Shown: piece by piece, positions 38,960-47,802 of the stretch
How positions within the stretch are numbered: position 1 is the first letter of the stretch
How the letters are laid out: each line of letters begins with the position of its first letter
NCBI RefSeq assembly: GCF_049331405.1
Contig: NZ_CP186274.1
Location: 3,658,001 to 3,722,000, forward strand
DNA length: 64,000 nt
DNA from: PoT sp049331405
GTDB taxonomy: Bacteria; Planctomycetota; Planctomycetia; Isosphaerales; Isosphaeraceae
Direction: 5' to 3'
Made by a program: the position numbers and the translations under genes
Notes under the pieces: generated by a model
Database searches by the model: none
Told to the model about the DNA's origin: nothing
Seen by the model: only the letters and a program-made list of their open reading frames with translations

Positions 38960-39628
38960 ATGATCGACCGCGTCCTCGAGCCCGAGGTGATGGATACCGC
39001 GGAAGAGGCCAAGGTCTACGACGAGATGGATCATTCCCTCGTCAACGATCGGTTCGTGGCCGACTTCCTCGAGGCCCACGGATCTTGCCGGGGCGGCGAG
39101 ATCCTCGACGTTGGCACTGGGACCGCGCTCATCCCCATCCGCCTCTGCCAGGTCGATCCTGAGGCCCGAGTGGTCGCCCTGGACCTCTCCACGGCGATGC
39201 TCGAACGTGCCGCGCTGAATATCGGGCGGGCGGGATTCGGGGGGAGGATCGCCTGTCGGCTGGATGATGCCAAGAGCCTGGCCCAGTTGCATCAGGCATT
39301 CGAGGCCGTCGTCAGCAACTCGATCATCCACCACATCCCCGACCCGGCTCCCGTCTTCGACCAGATGTCCAGGCTCGTCGCGAAGGGGGGGACGTTGTTC
39401 GTACGCGACCTCGCACGCCCCGACTCTCTGGCCGAGATCGAACACCTCGTCGCCACCTACGCCGGCTCGGAGCCTCAATTCGCCCGGGACCTCTTCGGCG
39501 CCTCGCTCAACGCGGCCCTGACCCTGGACGAGGTGCGCCGGATCGTTGCGGACCTGGAACTTCCGCCGGAGTCGGTGACGATGACGTCCGACCGGCACTG
39601 GACCTGGTCCTGGCGTAACGACTCCTGA
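38960..39628 (+). CDS. Class I SAM-dependent methyltransferase
   Basis: A 222-aa cytoplasmic protein. SAM-binding motif I is I-L-D-V-G-T-G-T-A (48-56), the acidic strand-2 motif is V-V-A-L-D-L-S, and V-S-N-S-I-I-H-H-I-P-D-P lies at motif IV. G-G-T-L-F-V-R-D-L is the following strand. AGGAG at 38946-38950 supports ATG 38960; the frame extends upstream but overlaps the preceding gene. The alpha/beta hydrolase begins 48 bases on. The target (small molecule, lipid or protein) cannot be told from sequence. Confidence 0.87.
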   Translation: MIDRVLEPEVMDTAEEAKVYDEMDHSLVNDRFVADFLEAHGSCRGGEILDVGTGTALIPIRLCQVDPEARVVALDLSTAMLERAALNIGRAGFGGRIACRLDDAKSLAQLHQAFEAVVSNSIIHHIPDPAPVFDQMSRLVAKGGTLFVRDLARPDSLAEIEHLVATYAGSEPQFARDLFGASLNAALTLDEVRRIVADLELPPESVTMTSDRHWTWSWRNDS

Positions 39629-39676
39629 TCGAGCCGGCGGACCCGACCCTGGTTTCGCTCTTTTTGGATTTTGTTG

Positions 39677-40540
39677 ATGCTTACCAGCCAGCTCCAGGAA
39701 ATGGACGTCGACATCCCTTCGCAGGACGGTATCAACCTCAAGGGGCGCCTCTGGCCTTGCCGGGACGCCCGAGGGATCGTCATCGTCTCCCACGGCTTTG
39801 GGGAACACGGGGGTTGCTACGCCCACGTCGCCGAGGCGATCGGCGAGGCGTCTCGCGTCGATTTCCTGGCCCCCGACCTCCGAGGCCACGGCCGCAGCCC
39901 CGGCCGTCGAGGCGTGGTCGGCCGCTATCAGGAACTGGTCGAGGACATTTGCTCGGCCATCGAGTGGGCGGCCAGGGAACGACCGGGTCTCCCTCGATAC
40001 TTGCTAGGCCACTCGAACGGCGGGCTCCTCGCGCTGCTGCTCGCTGCCGAACCTTCGCTCGGCCTGAGCGGGCTCATCACATCGAATCCGTCGGTAAAGC
40101 TGGCTGCTCACGTCCCTGCGTACAAGCTCGCGCTGGGGCGGTTCCTGCTCCGCCATGCGCCGGGCGTGACGCTCTCGGCGAAGCTCGCGGCCGAGATGAT
40201 GACGCGCGACCCGGAGATGCAGACGCAGCATCGCGTCGATCCCCTCAGGCATAGCCGGATCAGTGCCCCGCTCTTCTTCGGCATGGTGGATTCGGGGGCC
40301 ATGGCGGTGGAGCGTGCCGGCCGCATCGAGATCCCCACGCTCATGCTCGTCGGGGCGGACGATCACGTCTCCAGCCCGAAGGGTTCAGCGTTGGTCTTCG
40401 AGCGACTGGGCACGGACGACAAGACGCTCAGGTTGTATCCGGAGATGCGTCATGAGCCCCTCAATGAGATCGGCCGCGAGGTGGTCTTCAACGACCTCGC
40501 CGGCTGGCTCAATGTCCAGCTCGACTCGTCGAGTTCATAG
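39677..40540 (+). CDS. Alpha/beta hydrolase, monoacylglycerol-lipase-like
   Basis: A 287-aa serine hydrolase. H-G-F-G-E-H-G-G (39-46) is the oxyanion region, and D-L-R-G-H-G-R-S (67-74) is typical of monoglyceride lipases. The nucleophile is Ser113 in L-L-G-H-S-N-G-G, with Asp228/229 in G-A-D-D-H-V and His259 in M-R-H-E-P. There is no signal peptide. ATG 39677 is preferred over the TTG codons just before it; the ribosome binding site is poor (TTGGA). It is 48 bases after the methyltransferase and converges on dprA. Confidence 0.88.
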   Translation: MLTSQLQEMDVDIPSQDGINLKGRLWPCRDARGIVIVSHGFGEHGGCYAHVAEAIGEASRVDFLAPDLRGHGRSPGRRGVVGRYQELVEDICSAIEWAARERPGLPRYLLGHSNGGLLALLLAAEPSLGLSGLITSNPSVKLAAHVPAYKLALGRFLLRHAPGVTLSAKLAAEMMTRDPEMQTQHRVDPLRHSRISAPLFFGMVDSGAMAVERAGRIEIPTLMLVGADDHVSSPKGSALVFERLGTDDKTLRLYPEMRHEPLNEIGREVVFNDLAGWLNVQLDSSSS

Positions 40541-40557
40541 GCATAGGGGCGAGAGGC

Positions 40558-41667
40558 TCAGGCCCTGACGAAGTGCTGTCCGGGGAGCCTTCGAATGAGC
40601 CGTCGCATTTCCAGGACGCTGAGCGTCGCCATGACCTGAGAGGCGGTCAGTCGGGTCCTGGCGATGAGGGCGTCGACGGCTTGCGGCTGGTCGTCGAGGT
40701 GTCCCAGGATCGAGCGTTCTTGATCCGAGAGGGTCAGTTCGACCGGGCGGCGGACGGCCGGCTCTTCCTTCGAGGTTTTGACCTCCCGCACCAGGGGGCC
40801 GAGCTCTTCGAGGATGTCGTCGACGGTCTCGACGAGCCGTGCCCCGTCGCGGATCAGGCGGTGGCATCCCTGGCTCGAGAGGCTGTCCACGGGCCCGGGC
40901 ACGGCGAAGACCTCCCGGTTCTGCTCCATCGCATGATGGGCCGTGGAGAGCGAGCCGCTCCTCGGCGTCGCCTCGACGACCACGACCCCGAGGCAGAGCC
41001 CGGAGATGATCCGATTGCGCTGGGGGAAGAGCCCGGCGAGCGGCCCCTGCCGCATCGGCATCTCGCTGATGACCGCGCCCGACTCCGCGATCTGGTGGGC
41101 GAGTTCCTCGTGCTCCGGGGGATAGATCTCGGCCAGCCCGTTGGCCATGACGCCGAACGTCCTGCCGCCGACCTTCAACGCCCCGCGGTGGGCTGCGGCG
41201 TCGATGCCCCGTGCGAGGCCTGAGACGACGGTCAGCCCTACTCTGGCGAGCGCACTCCCGAGACGCTCCGCCACGCGCAGGCCATAGGGGGTGCAGCGTC
41301 TGGAGCCGACGATCGCGATCGCGAGCTGGTCGCGAGGCTCGATGGTCCCCTGGGTGAACAGGAGGCTGGGGGGATCCGGGATCTCGGCCAGGGTGGGTGG
41401 GTACGACGAGTCGCCCTGGGGGATGACTCTTACTCCCCTCGACCGGCAGAAGGCTAGCTCCTCCGCCGCGTCGATGTCCCTGCGGGCCCGGTTGATCTTC
41501 TCGGCGAGCTTCGGCCCGACGCCTTGCACCTCACGCAGCTCGGAAATGGTTGCGTTGAGGACCCGTCCGGCCGTCTCGAACCGTTCCAGCAAGGCCCGGC
41601 TCGTGTGCGGCCCGACGCCCTGGACCAACGACAGGCAGAGCAAGTCGCGGATTTCCGTCTCAGTCAC
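40558..41667 (-). CDS. dprA: DNA-processing protein DprA
   Basis: Binds incoming single-stranded DNA and loads RecA in natural transformation. It has 369 aa. An N-terminal helix-hairpin-helix region (L-R-E-V-Q-G-V-G-P-K-L-A-E-K-I) precedes the Rossmann domain: I-V-G-S-R-R-C-T-P-Y-G, S-G-L-A-R-G-I-D-A-A-A-H, F-P-Q-R-N-R-I-I-S-G-L and S-G-S-L-S-T-A. The C-terminal ~60 residues form a winged-helix domain, as in many DprA proteins. No com genes are close. The 399 bases upstream (41668-42066) contain nothing I can identify. Confidence 0.95.
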   Translation of the reverse strand: MTETEIRDLLCLSLVQGVGPHTSRALLERFETAGRVLNATISELREVQGVGPKLAEKINRARRDIDAAEELAFCRSRGVRVIPQGDSSYPPTLAEIPDPPSLLFTQGTIEPRDQLAIAIVGSRRCTPYGLRVAERLGSALARVGLTVVSGLARGIDAAAHRGALKVGGRTFGVMANGLAEIYPPEHEELAHQIAESGAVISEMPMRQGPLAGLFPQRNRIISGLCLGVVVVEATPRSGSLSTAHHAMEQNREVFAVPGPVDSLSSQGCHRLIRDGARLVETVDDILEELGPLVREVKTSKEEPAVRRPVELTLSDQERSILGHLDDQPQAVDALIARTRLTASQVMATLSVLEMRRLIRRLPGQHFVRA

Positions 41668-42066
41668 GCGCTAGGCTCCGCGCTCGCTAAAAGCCTTGGT
41701 TTCGATACATCAATGTGGCGACGATGCTACCGAACCACTGTACGGATTACAAGCAGCAGGCCACGACGACAAGGAACCGCTCGCAGTCTCGGAAGCCCTG
41801 TCGGATGAGTCGTCCAACTTCGCGACCCTCGCCGTTCGATGCCCCAGCAATGGCTTGCTCAATTCCACAAACCTGGACCGAAAAAAGCCTTGACCCTCAT
41901 GGGTGGCCGTCACAAACTCACCATGCATCGTACCAAATGATTGAGGCGACCCACCTTCCTGACCTTGCACTCCCGCGACTCTCGAGTGCCGCATCCTTCC
42001 GAGGATCCAGGCATCATTCCTATTTTCCCGTGCAAGGCGGACATGGAGCTCTCAGGAACCCAACCC

Positions 42067-43788
42067 ATGCCGAGCTTGACCGAAAGATTGATGAAGCACG
42101 CGAATCCGATATTGACGGTCGCCGGCGCGCTGCTCGCGGTCTTTTTGGTCTACATGATACTTCAAGATGTGTTTGATCCCGTGAGCGAGAAGTTCCGGGC
42201 AATCAGGAAAGAGAGGGACCCGGTCGAGCGTCTCGCCATGCTCCGGGAGCGATACCGCCCCGAGGATTTGCCGAAGATCGGCCTGCCCCTGGCCCAGATC
42301 TTGAGGAATGATCCCGATGCCCGGGTCCGTCAAACCGCGGCGAGCGAGCTTCAGAAGGTCCCCCCCTCGGATCCATCCGCCCTCCGGGTCTGCGAGGCCC
42401 TGGTCGCGGCGCTCGACGATGCCGATCAAGGTGTCCGGGCCGAAGCGGCCTCGACCCTCGGCCATTTGCAGCCGCCCACCAGCCTCGCCCTGCCCCACCT
42501 CATCAAGATCGTGGAGGCTCGACTTCAGGGCCCATCGGAGTCCGAGACGACCAGCAAAGCCAAGGGAATCTTCCAACCCTGGGGTAAGCCCTGGTACAAC
42601 GCCCTGAATGCCATCGCCGCCATCGCCATCGACGATCCCGAAGGCATCTCCGCGTTGATGAGGTTTGCAAAGTGCTCTGACCCTGAGGTCAGGCGTACCG
42701 TCGCAGGGGCCGTCTTGATCTATGGAAAGGGGCGGGAGAGGGAATGGGACCTGCTTCGTTCGCTCCGGGACGATGAGGACGAGACGGTTCGTGCTAAAGC
42801 CTATGAAGCGGTCGCGCAGATGGGATCGCCGACCCCCATTCTTCGAGGGACGATTGTCTCTCACAGGGCCACCTCCCTCGCCCTTTCCTGGCTCGTCGAG
42901 GGCCTGGGCGACAGCTCGCCGAATGTAATCGGCCTTGTCGCGAGTCGAATCCAGGGGTTTAGGCCTGATCCACAATCTGTCCAGTCGTCGCTCGCCTCCG
43001 CACTACAACGCGTGTATCGGTTGAGCACCCCCGTGTCCGACGAGACGAACCCTTTCCGTTATAGGGGGCTGGAGGTCGTCATCGACCAAAGTTCTCGTGA
43101 GCCGAGGATCAACCTCATGCGGACGATCGGCCTGATCGGAGGCGAGCACACAGCGTCCCGCCGCGCCCTCCTCGAGCAGGTCGAAGATCCTTCCGAGAGC
43201 ATCCGCGAAGCCGCGGCCGAGGCGCTCGGGCCGCACCTGGGCCATGATGAGAAAGCCCTGGCCGCCCTGTTGAAATTGGCCTCCGACTCCCAGAACCGTG
43301 TCAGCTTCGCGGCCATCCGTTCGATCGCCCAGTCGAAGAACTTCCAAGCGGAGGCCCTGGCTCCGATCCGCGAATACGTCGACAAATGGTCGGACCCTTC
43401 AAGTTTCCGGCAGATCCTCCCGCTCTTTAAGCAGGCAATCACGCCCGGGAAACTCCTGGAGCTCGCGTCCTCGGTCGAAGAACTTCGGAAGGGCAACCTG
43501 GCTGATCGTTTGCTGGTGGTCTTCGCCTCGGATCCGAACACGAAGGCGGGGCTCAGGGAGCTCGAATTCGCCATCAAGAACGATAACGATAGGCGGGTGC
43601 GCGGCGAGGCGATCATCGTCCTCGAGGGGTGCAACCTCGACCATCGGGACCAGGCCCTCGGCGTGCTCGACGAGGTCTGCAAGAACGACCCGTCGTTTGA
43701 CCTAAGGCACTGGGGCAAGATCGTTGCCGACCGGCTCAAGGCGAAGGGGCCCACTCCGGATTCGAAGATCGCCCGTTCAATCCCCTGA
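42067..43788 (+). CDS. Membrane-anchored HEAT-repeat protein
   Basis: A 573-aa protein. One hydrophobic helix (P-I-L-T-V-A-G-A-L-L-A-V-F-L-V-Y-M-I-L) near the N-terminus is followed by a long alpha-solenoid of HEAT repeats with the pattern D-P-x-x-x-V-R-x-x-A-A-x-x-L (D-P-D-A-R-V-R-Q-T-A-A-S-E-L; D-Q-G-V-R-A-E-A-A-S-T-L; D-P-E-V-R-R-T-V-A). ATG 42067 has AGGAA nine bases upstream; ATG 42043 is an alternative. It is probably a protein-interaction scaffold. It converges on aroB with only 8 bases between stops. Confidence 0.82.
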   Translation: MPSLTERLMKHANPILTVAGALLAVFLVYMILQDVFDPVSEKFRAIRKERDPVERLAMLRERYRPEDLPKIGLPLAQILRNDPDARVRQTAASELQKVPPSDPSALRVCEALVAALDDADQGVRAEAASTLGHLQPPTSLALPHLIKIVEARLQGPSESETTSKAKGIFQPWGKPWYNALNAIAAIAIDDPEGISALMRFAKCSDPEVRRTVAGAVLIYGKGREREWDLLRSLRDDEDETVRAKAYEAVAQMGSPTPILRGTIVSHRATSLALSWLVEGLGDSSPNVIGLVASRIQGFRPDPQSVQSSLASALQRVYRLSTPVSDETNPFRYRGLEVVIDQSSREPRINLMRTIGLIGGEHTASRRALLEQVEDPSESIREAAAEALGPHLGHDEKALAALLKLASDSQNRVSFAAIRSIAQSKNFQAEALAPIREYVDKWSDPSSFRQILPLFKQAITPGKLLELASSVEELRKGNLADRLLVVFASDPNTKAGLRELEFAIKNDNDRRVRGEAIIVLEGCNLDHRDQALGVLDEVCKNDPSFDLRHWGKIVADRLKAKGPTPDSKIARSIP

Positions 43789-43796
43789 GGCCGGGA

Positions 43797-44957
43797 TCAG
43801 AGCACGGATCGGATCAAGGCCTCGTCGGCGGCATCCGTCAACTCGACCAGGCCGATCCGGCGCGGGAGGACGAAGCGCGTCTTCCCCTTCTGATTCTTCT
43901 TGTCGCGCGTCATGGCCTCGATCAGGGCATCCTGGTCGAGGCCTCGCACGTGGACGGGGAGGCCGAACCGCTCGAGCAACTCGGTGACGCGGCGGGTGAT
44001 GGAGCCGTCGATCCAGCCGAGTTGCTCCGCGAGGCGGCATTCGAGGACCATGCCAACCGCCACGGCTTCGCCGTGATGGAAGCGGCCGCCGTAGCCCGCG
44101 ACCGCCTCGATCGCGTGGCCGATCGTATGCCCGAAGTTGAGGACGGCACGCAGGCCCGTCTCCTCGCGCTCGTCCTTCGAGACGACGTCGGCCTTGAGCT
44201 CGCAGCTTCGGGAGATGGTGTGGCGCAGGGGTGCGGGAGTTCGGCCGAGGATGGCGTCAGCGTTCTGCTCGAGGAAGTCGAAGAACGCATCGTCGAGGAT
44301 GACCCCGTACTTCACCACCTCGGCGAGCCCGCATTTGAACTCGCGGTCGGAGAGGGTCTGGAGCATCTCGGTGTCGATCCAGACCCCCACGGGCTGATGG
44401 AACGAGCCGATGATGTTCTTGGCCCGGGGATGATTGACGCCGACCTTCCCGCCGACGGAGCTGTCCACCTGAGAGAGCAACGTGGTCGGGACCATGAGCA
44501 AGGGCAATCCTCGCGCATACGTCGCCGCGACGAATCCGGCGAGGTCTCCCACGACCCCGCCCCCGAGCGCCACGATCGCCGTGTGGCGATCGGCGCGGAG
44601 CCGGACGAGGTCATCGTAGAGGTCGGAGGCAACAGCCAATGACTTGGATGTCTCGCCCGAGGGGACCACGGCCAGGGTCGCGGTGATGTCGACGCTGGCG
44701 AAGGCCTCGACGAGCGGGGTGTGATACTCGGCCACGTTCTCGTCCGTCACCAGCAGGGCGCGGTGGCAAGTGCGACCGGACCATGTGGCGTCAAGGCTAG
44801 AGCGGGCGAATCCGGCGAAGCCATCGCGATCGCCGCTGACGACGCGGACCTCGTACGACCTCGGCCCAAGCTCGACGCGAACACGGGCCTGCGACTCTGG
44901 AGAGCTCGGAGAGATAGACAACGCCGTGGTTCCTCGAGGGTGGGGATGTTTCCCCAA
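43797..44957 (-). CDS. aroB: 3-dehydroquinate synthase
   Basis: Second shikimate step: DAHP to 3-dehydroquinate with NAD and a divalent metal. It has 386 aa. Typical elements are D-E-N-V-A, V-P-S-G-E-T-S-K-S, A-L-G-G-G-V-V-G-D-L-A-G-F-V-A-A-T-Y, Q-V-D-S-S-V-G-G-K-V-G-V-N, the metal-site A-E-V-V-K-Y-G and N-F-G-H-T-I-G-H-A-I-E. A basic/proline-rich leader of ~20 residues precedes the conserved core, so the true start may lie slightly downstream of ATG 44957. No other aro gene is next to it. Confidence 0.95.
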   Translation of the reverse strand: MGKHPHPRGTTALSISPSSPESQARVRVELGPRSYEVRVVSGDRDGFAGFARSSLDATWSGRTCHRALLVTDENVAEYHTPLVEAFASVDITATLAVVPSGETSKSLAVASDLYDDLVRLRADRHTAIVALGGGVVGDLAGFVAATYARGLPLLMVPTTLLSQVDSSVGGKVGVNHPRAKNIIGSFHQPVGVWIDTEMLQTLSDREFKCGLAEVVKYGVILDDAFFDFLEQNADAILGRTPAPLRHTISRSCELKADVVSKDEREETGLRAVLNFGHTIGHAIEAVAGYGGRFHHGEAVAVGMVLECRLAEQLGWIDGSITRRVTELLERFGLPVHVRGLDQDALIEAMTRDKKNQKGKTRFVLPRRIGLVELTDAADEALIRSVL

Positions 44958-45098
44958 ACTATCAGGCCCCGGTTGGGTTTAGAAGGGGGACGGAGACCCG
45001 ATTTGGCGACGTTGCGACTTGCCTCCTGGGTTGATACACTATAATCCTCAAGGGAATGAGTTTTTTGCGCAGCGTCCGCAACCCGCCCTGGGTGGCAG

Positions 45099-46166
45099 AT
45101 GATGACTGATCCGCTGATGTGGTCTCCGATTTCTCTCGGCCGTTGGTTCGGTATAGAGATCCGCGTCCACATATCTCTCGCTGTTTTCGCCTTCCTGGCC
45201 CTCCTCGGTGCCGTCGTCACGACGACGCCCCACCTAGGCTACACGGCCTCGTGGATCGTCCTGCTCCTGGCCGCCTTGCTCGTTCACGAGACGGGGCATG
45301 CGCTGGCCTCATACTGGACGGGGGCCGAGCCGGAGGATGTCCGGCTGTGGCCGCTCGGCAACATGGTGAGCCCGTCGGCCACCGCCCGCCCAAACGACGC
45401 GGCCGTGGTCGCCCTGGCTGGGCCCGCCGCCAACCTCCTGGTCGTCCTGATCTCTGCCTCCGTGCTGATGTTCTTCCACACGCAGTTCGCGTGGAATCCG
45501 TTCGGCCATGAGAAGGACCTGGGCGCCCCTCGAATCACCGGCACCACCGATCTCGTCCCATTCGGTAGGCCGCTCTGGTGGCTCGGCTGGTTCGGGTACA
45601 TCAATTATCTCCTCTGCATCGCCAACCTGATCCCGGCGATGCCGTTCGATACCGGGCGGATCCTCCGGGGCCATCTGGCCACGGTCGCGGTCACCCAGCC
45701 GAAGGACGGCATGCTCGGCCCCTACGTGGCGCGGACATGCGCCGTGATCCTGGCGATCGTCGGGGTCATTCGCCTCGTCCTCCCACGCCAGGACGGACTC
45801 ACCCTGATCTTCCTCGCCATCCTGATCGAACTCATCGCCCGCTCCGAGGCAAGGATGCTCGAAGACGGCGGTTTCTACGATGACGGGGTCTTCGGCTACG
45901 ACTTCTCGGAAGGGTACACGAGCCTGGAAGGGAGCGCCGCCAAGGTCCGGCCCTACCGCGAGAGCGCGATCAAGCGGTGGCGGAGGCGGCGCTCGGACGT
46001 CCGCAAACAGCGCCGGCTGGCGCGTGAGGCCGCGGATGAACGACGCATGGACGAGATCCTGGACAAGCTCTATCGCGAAGGCCGATCGGCCCTGACCGAC
46101 GAGGAGCAGCGGTTCCTCGTCCGGGTGAGCGTCAAGTACCGCAACAAGCCCAAGGCCGGTGAGTGA
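45099..46166 (+). CDS. Site-2 protease family (M50) membrane metalloprotease
   Basis: A 355-aa intramembrane protease. The zinc motif is H63-E-T-G-H67 in a hydrophobic segment (L-L-A-A-L-L-V-H-E-T-G-H), and the third ligand is Asp185 in N-L-I-P-A-M-P-F-D. About six membrane segments fit. Residues ~290-350 form a basic, helical tail (R-M-D-E-I-L-D-K-L-Y, then G-R-S-A-L-T-D-E-E-Q-R-F-L) of a type usually found at the end of rhomboid-like proteases. The last codons overlap the next gene by 8 bases. No obvious regulated sigma factor or anti-sigma substrate is adjacent. Confidence 0.88.
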   Translation: MMTDPLMWSPISLGRWFGIEIRVHISLAVFAFLALLGAVVTTTPHLGYTASWIVLLLAALLVHETGHALASYWTGAEPEDVRLWPLGNMVSPSATARPNDAAVVALAGPAANLLVVLISASVLMFFHTQFAWNPFGHEKDLGAPRITGTTDLVPFGRPLWWLGWFGYINYLLCIANLIPAMPFDTGRILRGHLATVAVTQPKDGMLGPYVARTCAVILAIVGVIRLVLPRQDGLTLIFLAILIELIARSEARMLEDGGFYDDGVFGYDFSEGYTSLEGSAAKVRPYRESAIKRWRRRRSDVRKQRRLAREAADERRMDEILDKLYREGRSALTDEEQRFLVRVSVKYRNKPKAGE

Positions 46167-46950
46167 GTCGTTCCGCCCGGCGTTATCGTCGCGGTCGATC
46201 CGGCTCGACGCCGGCATGGGGACCCGTCTGATCGCGCGGGGCCTCTCGCTCCAGGATGATGATCCCTGCCTCTGGAACCTCTCGCATCCCGACGTGGTCC
46301 GAAGGCTCCACGAGGCCGATCTTGCCGCCGGCTCCGAGGCCCTCCTCACCAATACCTTCGGCGCCAACCGCAACTGGCTCAGCCGATATGATCGCGAGAC
46401 GGAGGTCCGTCGCATCAACGAGGCCGGTGTCTGCCTCGCCAGGGAAGCCAGCGGGCCGAACCGCTTCGTCCTGGGCTCGATCGGCCCGACCCCTTCGGAA
46501 GTGCCGAAAAGCTATCGAGAGCAGGCGGAGGCGCTCCTCTCCGCCGGGGCCGACGCCCTGGTCCTGGAGACGCATCGGCTCGACCAGGCGGTTGTGGGGC
46601 TCGAGATCTTGCGTTCGCTGACGCCAGCGCCGATCCTCATCAGCCTCTATCTCTGGCCCGATTCGCTCGAGGAAAGCGTCCGCCGACTCGAAGATTTGGG
46701 GGCCGACGCGATTGGTGTGAACTGCGTCCCGGGCATGGACGCGGCGTTACATTACGCGCAAAGGCTTCGCGCGTTCACCCCCCTGCCCCTCTTCCTGAAG
46801 CCGAGCCGCAATGAGCAGATTCCGTTGGCGGACGACGTCGCGTTCTTCGGTCGAATCGCCGGGAAGCGGTTCGACCTGGGACCGATCCTCGTGGGCGGAT
46901 GCTGCGGGACGACCGACCAGCACGTGGCCAGCCTGCGCGATTCCTGGTAA
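46159..46950 (+). CDS. Homocysteine S-methyltransferase family protein
   Basis: A 263-aa pterin-independent methyltransferase barrel. It has the domain start L-D-A-G-M-G-T-R-L and T-N-T-F-G-A-N, and the three zinc ligands Cys189 (G-V-N-C) and Cys248/Cys249 (G-G-C-C-G-T). Length is shorter than MmuM (~310) but complete for the barrel core. It probably methylates homocysteine or a related thiol, using a donor such as S-methylmethionine; the donor is not shown by sequence. GTG 46159 overlaps the stop of the protease gene by 8 bases, indicating coupling. Confidence 0.85.
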   Translation: MSESFRPALSSRSIRLDAGMGTRLIARGLSLQDDDPCLWNLSHPDVVRRLHEADLAAGSEALLTNTFGANRNWLSRYDRETEVRRINEAGVCLAREASGPNRFVLGSIGPTPSEVPKSYREQAEALLSAGADALVLETHRLDQAVVGLEILRSLTPAPILISLYLWPDSLEESVRRLEDLGADAIGVNCVPGMDAALHYAQRLRAFTPLPLFLKPSRNEQIPLADDVAFFGRIAGKRFDLGPILVGGCCGTTDQHVASLRDSW

Positions 46951-47049
46951 TATGTACCCCTTCGAGAGCCGGTTGGGTTGAGATAGTCCGGTCGACTCCG
47001 CCGCCCGTCGGCGAGTGGCTCTCTGGGTGTGTTTGGGGAGGTTCACCCG

Positions 47050-47778
47050 GTGAACAAAACGCAGATCCGACGCGAGGACGTGCCGCCGGGCGCCTGTCTC
47101 TGCGACTTCTGCATCGGCAAGTGCTGCCGATACTTCTCCCTCCCCGTCCACACCCCGACGCGCTGGTCCGACTACCAGGAGATTGAAAAGTACCTCGACT
47201 ATGGGAACACCCTGGTCTATGTCGAGGAGGGGACGTGGTTCCTCGTCGTGATGACGCTTTGCAAGTATCTCACGAAAGAGAACAAATGCGCGGTCTACTG
47301 GACGCGTCCCAAGGTCTGCCGCGAGTATACGACCGACGACTGCGAGTACGACTCGGACTGGAAGTTCGATAAGGTTTTCGAGACGCCGGCCCAGATCCGG
47401 GAGTATGCCGAGGCGATCCTCCCACCACGGAAGTCGACACGCGGAATGAACGCCCAACTCCCCTCCGAGGAAGAACTCCCGGCCGAGCGTGGCTTCACCG
47501 TGCGGCTCGATCCGCCGACGACCTGGGATGACTACGACGCCATGCGCTGGTACCTCGCTCACGACGAGACGCGAGTCTTCGTCGGCCGATGGGGCTGGTT
47601 CCTGCTGGTGCAACCCCGTCGCGGCAAGAAGTCCGGCGCGAACCTGAGCCTGGTCAGCGACCCCGGGAAGGTTTTTGAATCGGCCGAGCAACTCTGGGAG
47701 TATGCGGAAGCCGTGTTGCCCCCGAGGCGTCGTCCCAGGGAGATCGACACCGGATTGCCCATCGTCACGATCGGCTGA
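47050..47778 (+). CDS. YkgJ-type cysteine-cluster protein with an internal duplication
   Basis: A 242-aa protein of the YkgJ (CxxCxxCC) family, thought to bind zinc or an Fe-S cluster. GTG 47050 has GGGGAGG nine bases upstream. The first half has nine cysteines (C16, C18, C21, C25, C26, C71, C80, C90, C98). Residues ~150-242 repeat the same plan without any cysteine: W39-S-D-Y-Q aligns with W159-D-D-Y-D, G-T-W-F-L-V-V with W-G-W-F-L-L-V, and K-V-F-E-T-P-A-Q-I-R-E-Y-A-E-A with K-V-F-E-S-A-E-Q-L-W-E-Y-A-E-A. The second half is a degenerate copy. Function unknown. Confidence 0.85.
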   Translation: MNKTQIRREDVPPGACLCDFCIGKCCRYFSLPVHTPTRWSDYQEIEKYLDYGNTLVYVEEGTWFLVVMTLCKYLTKENKCAVYWTRPKVCREYTTDDCEYDSDWKFDKVFETPAQIREYAEAILPPRKSTRGMNAQLPSEEELPAERGFTVRLDPPTTWDDYDAMRWYLAHDETRVFVGRWGWFLLVQPRRGKKSGANLSLVSDPGKVFESAEQLWEYAEAVLPPRRRPREIDTGLPIVTIG

Positions 47779-47802
47779 ATCGATCGAAGGTCTTCGCAAC
47801 CC

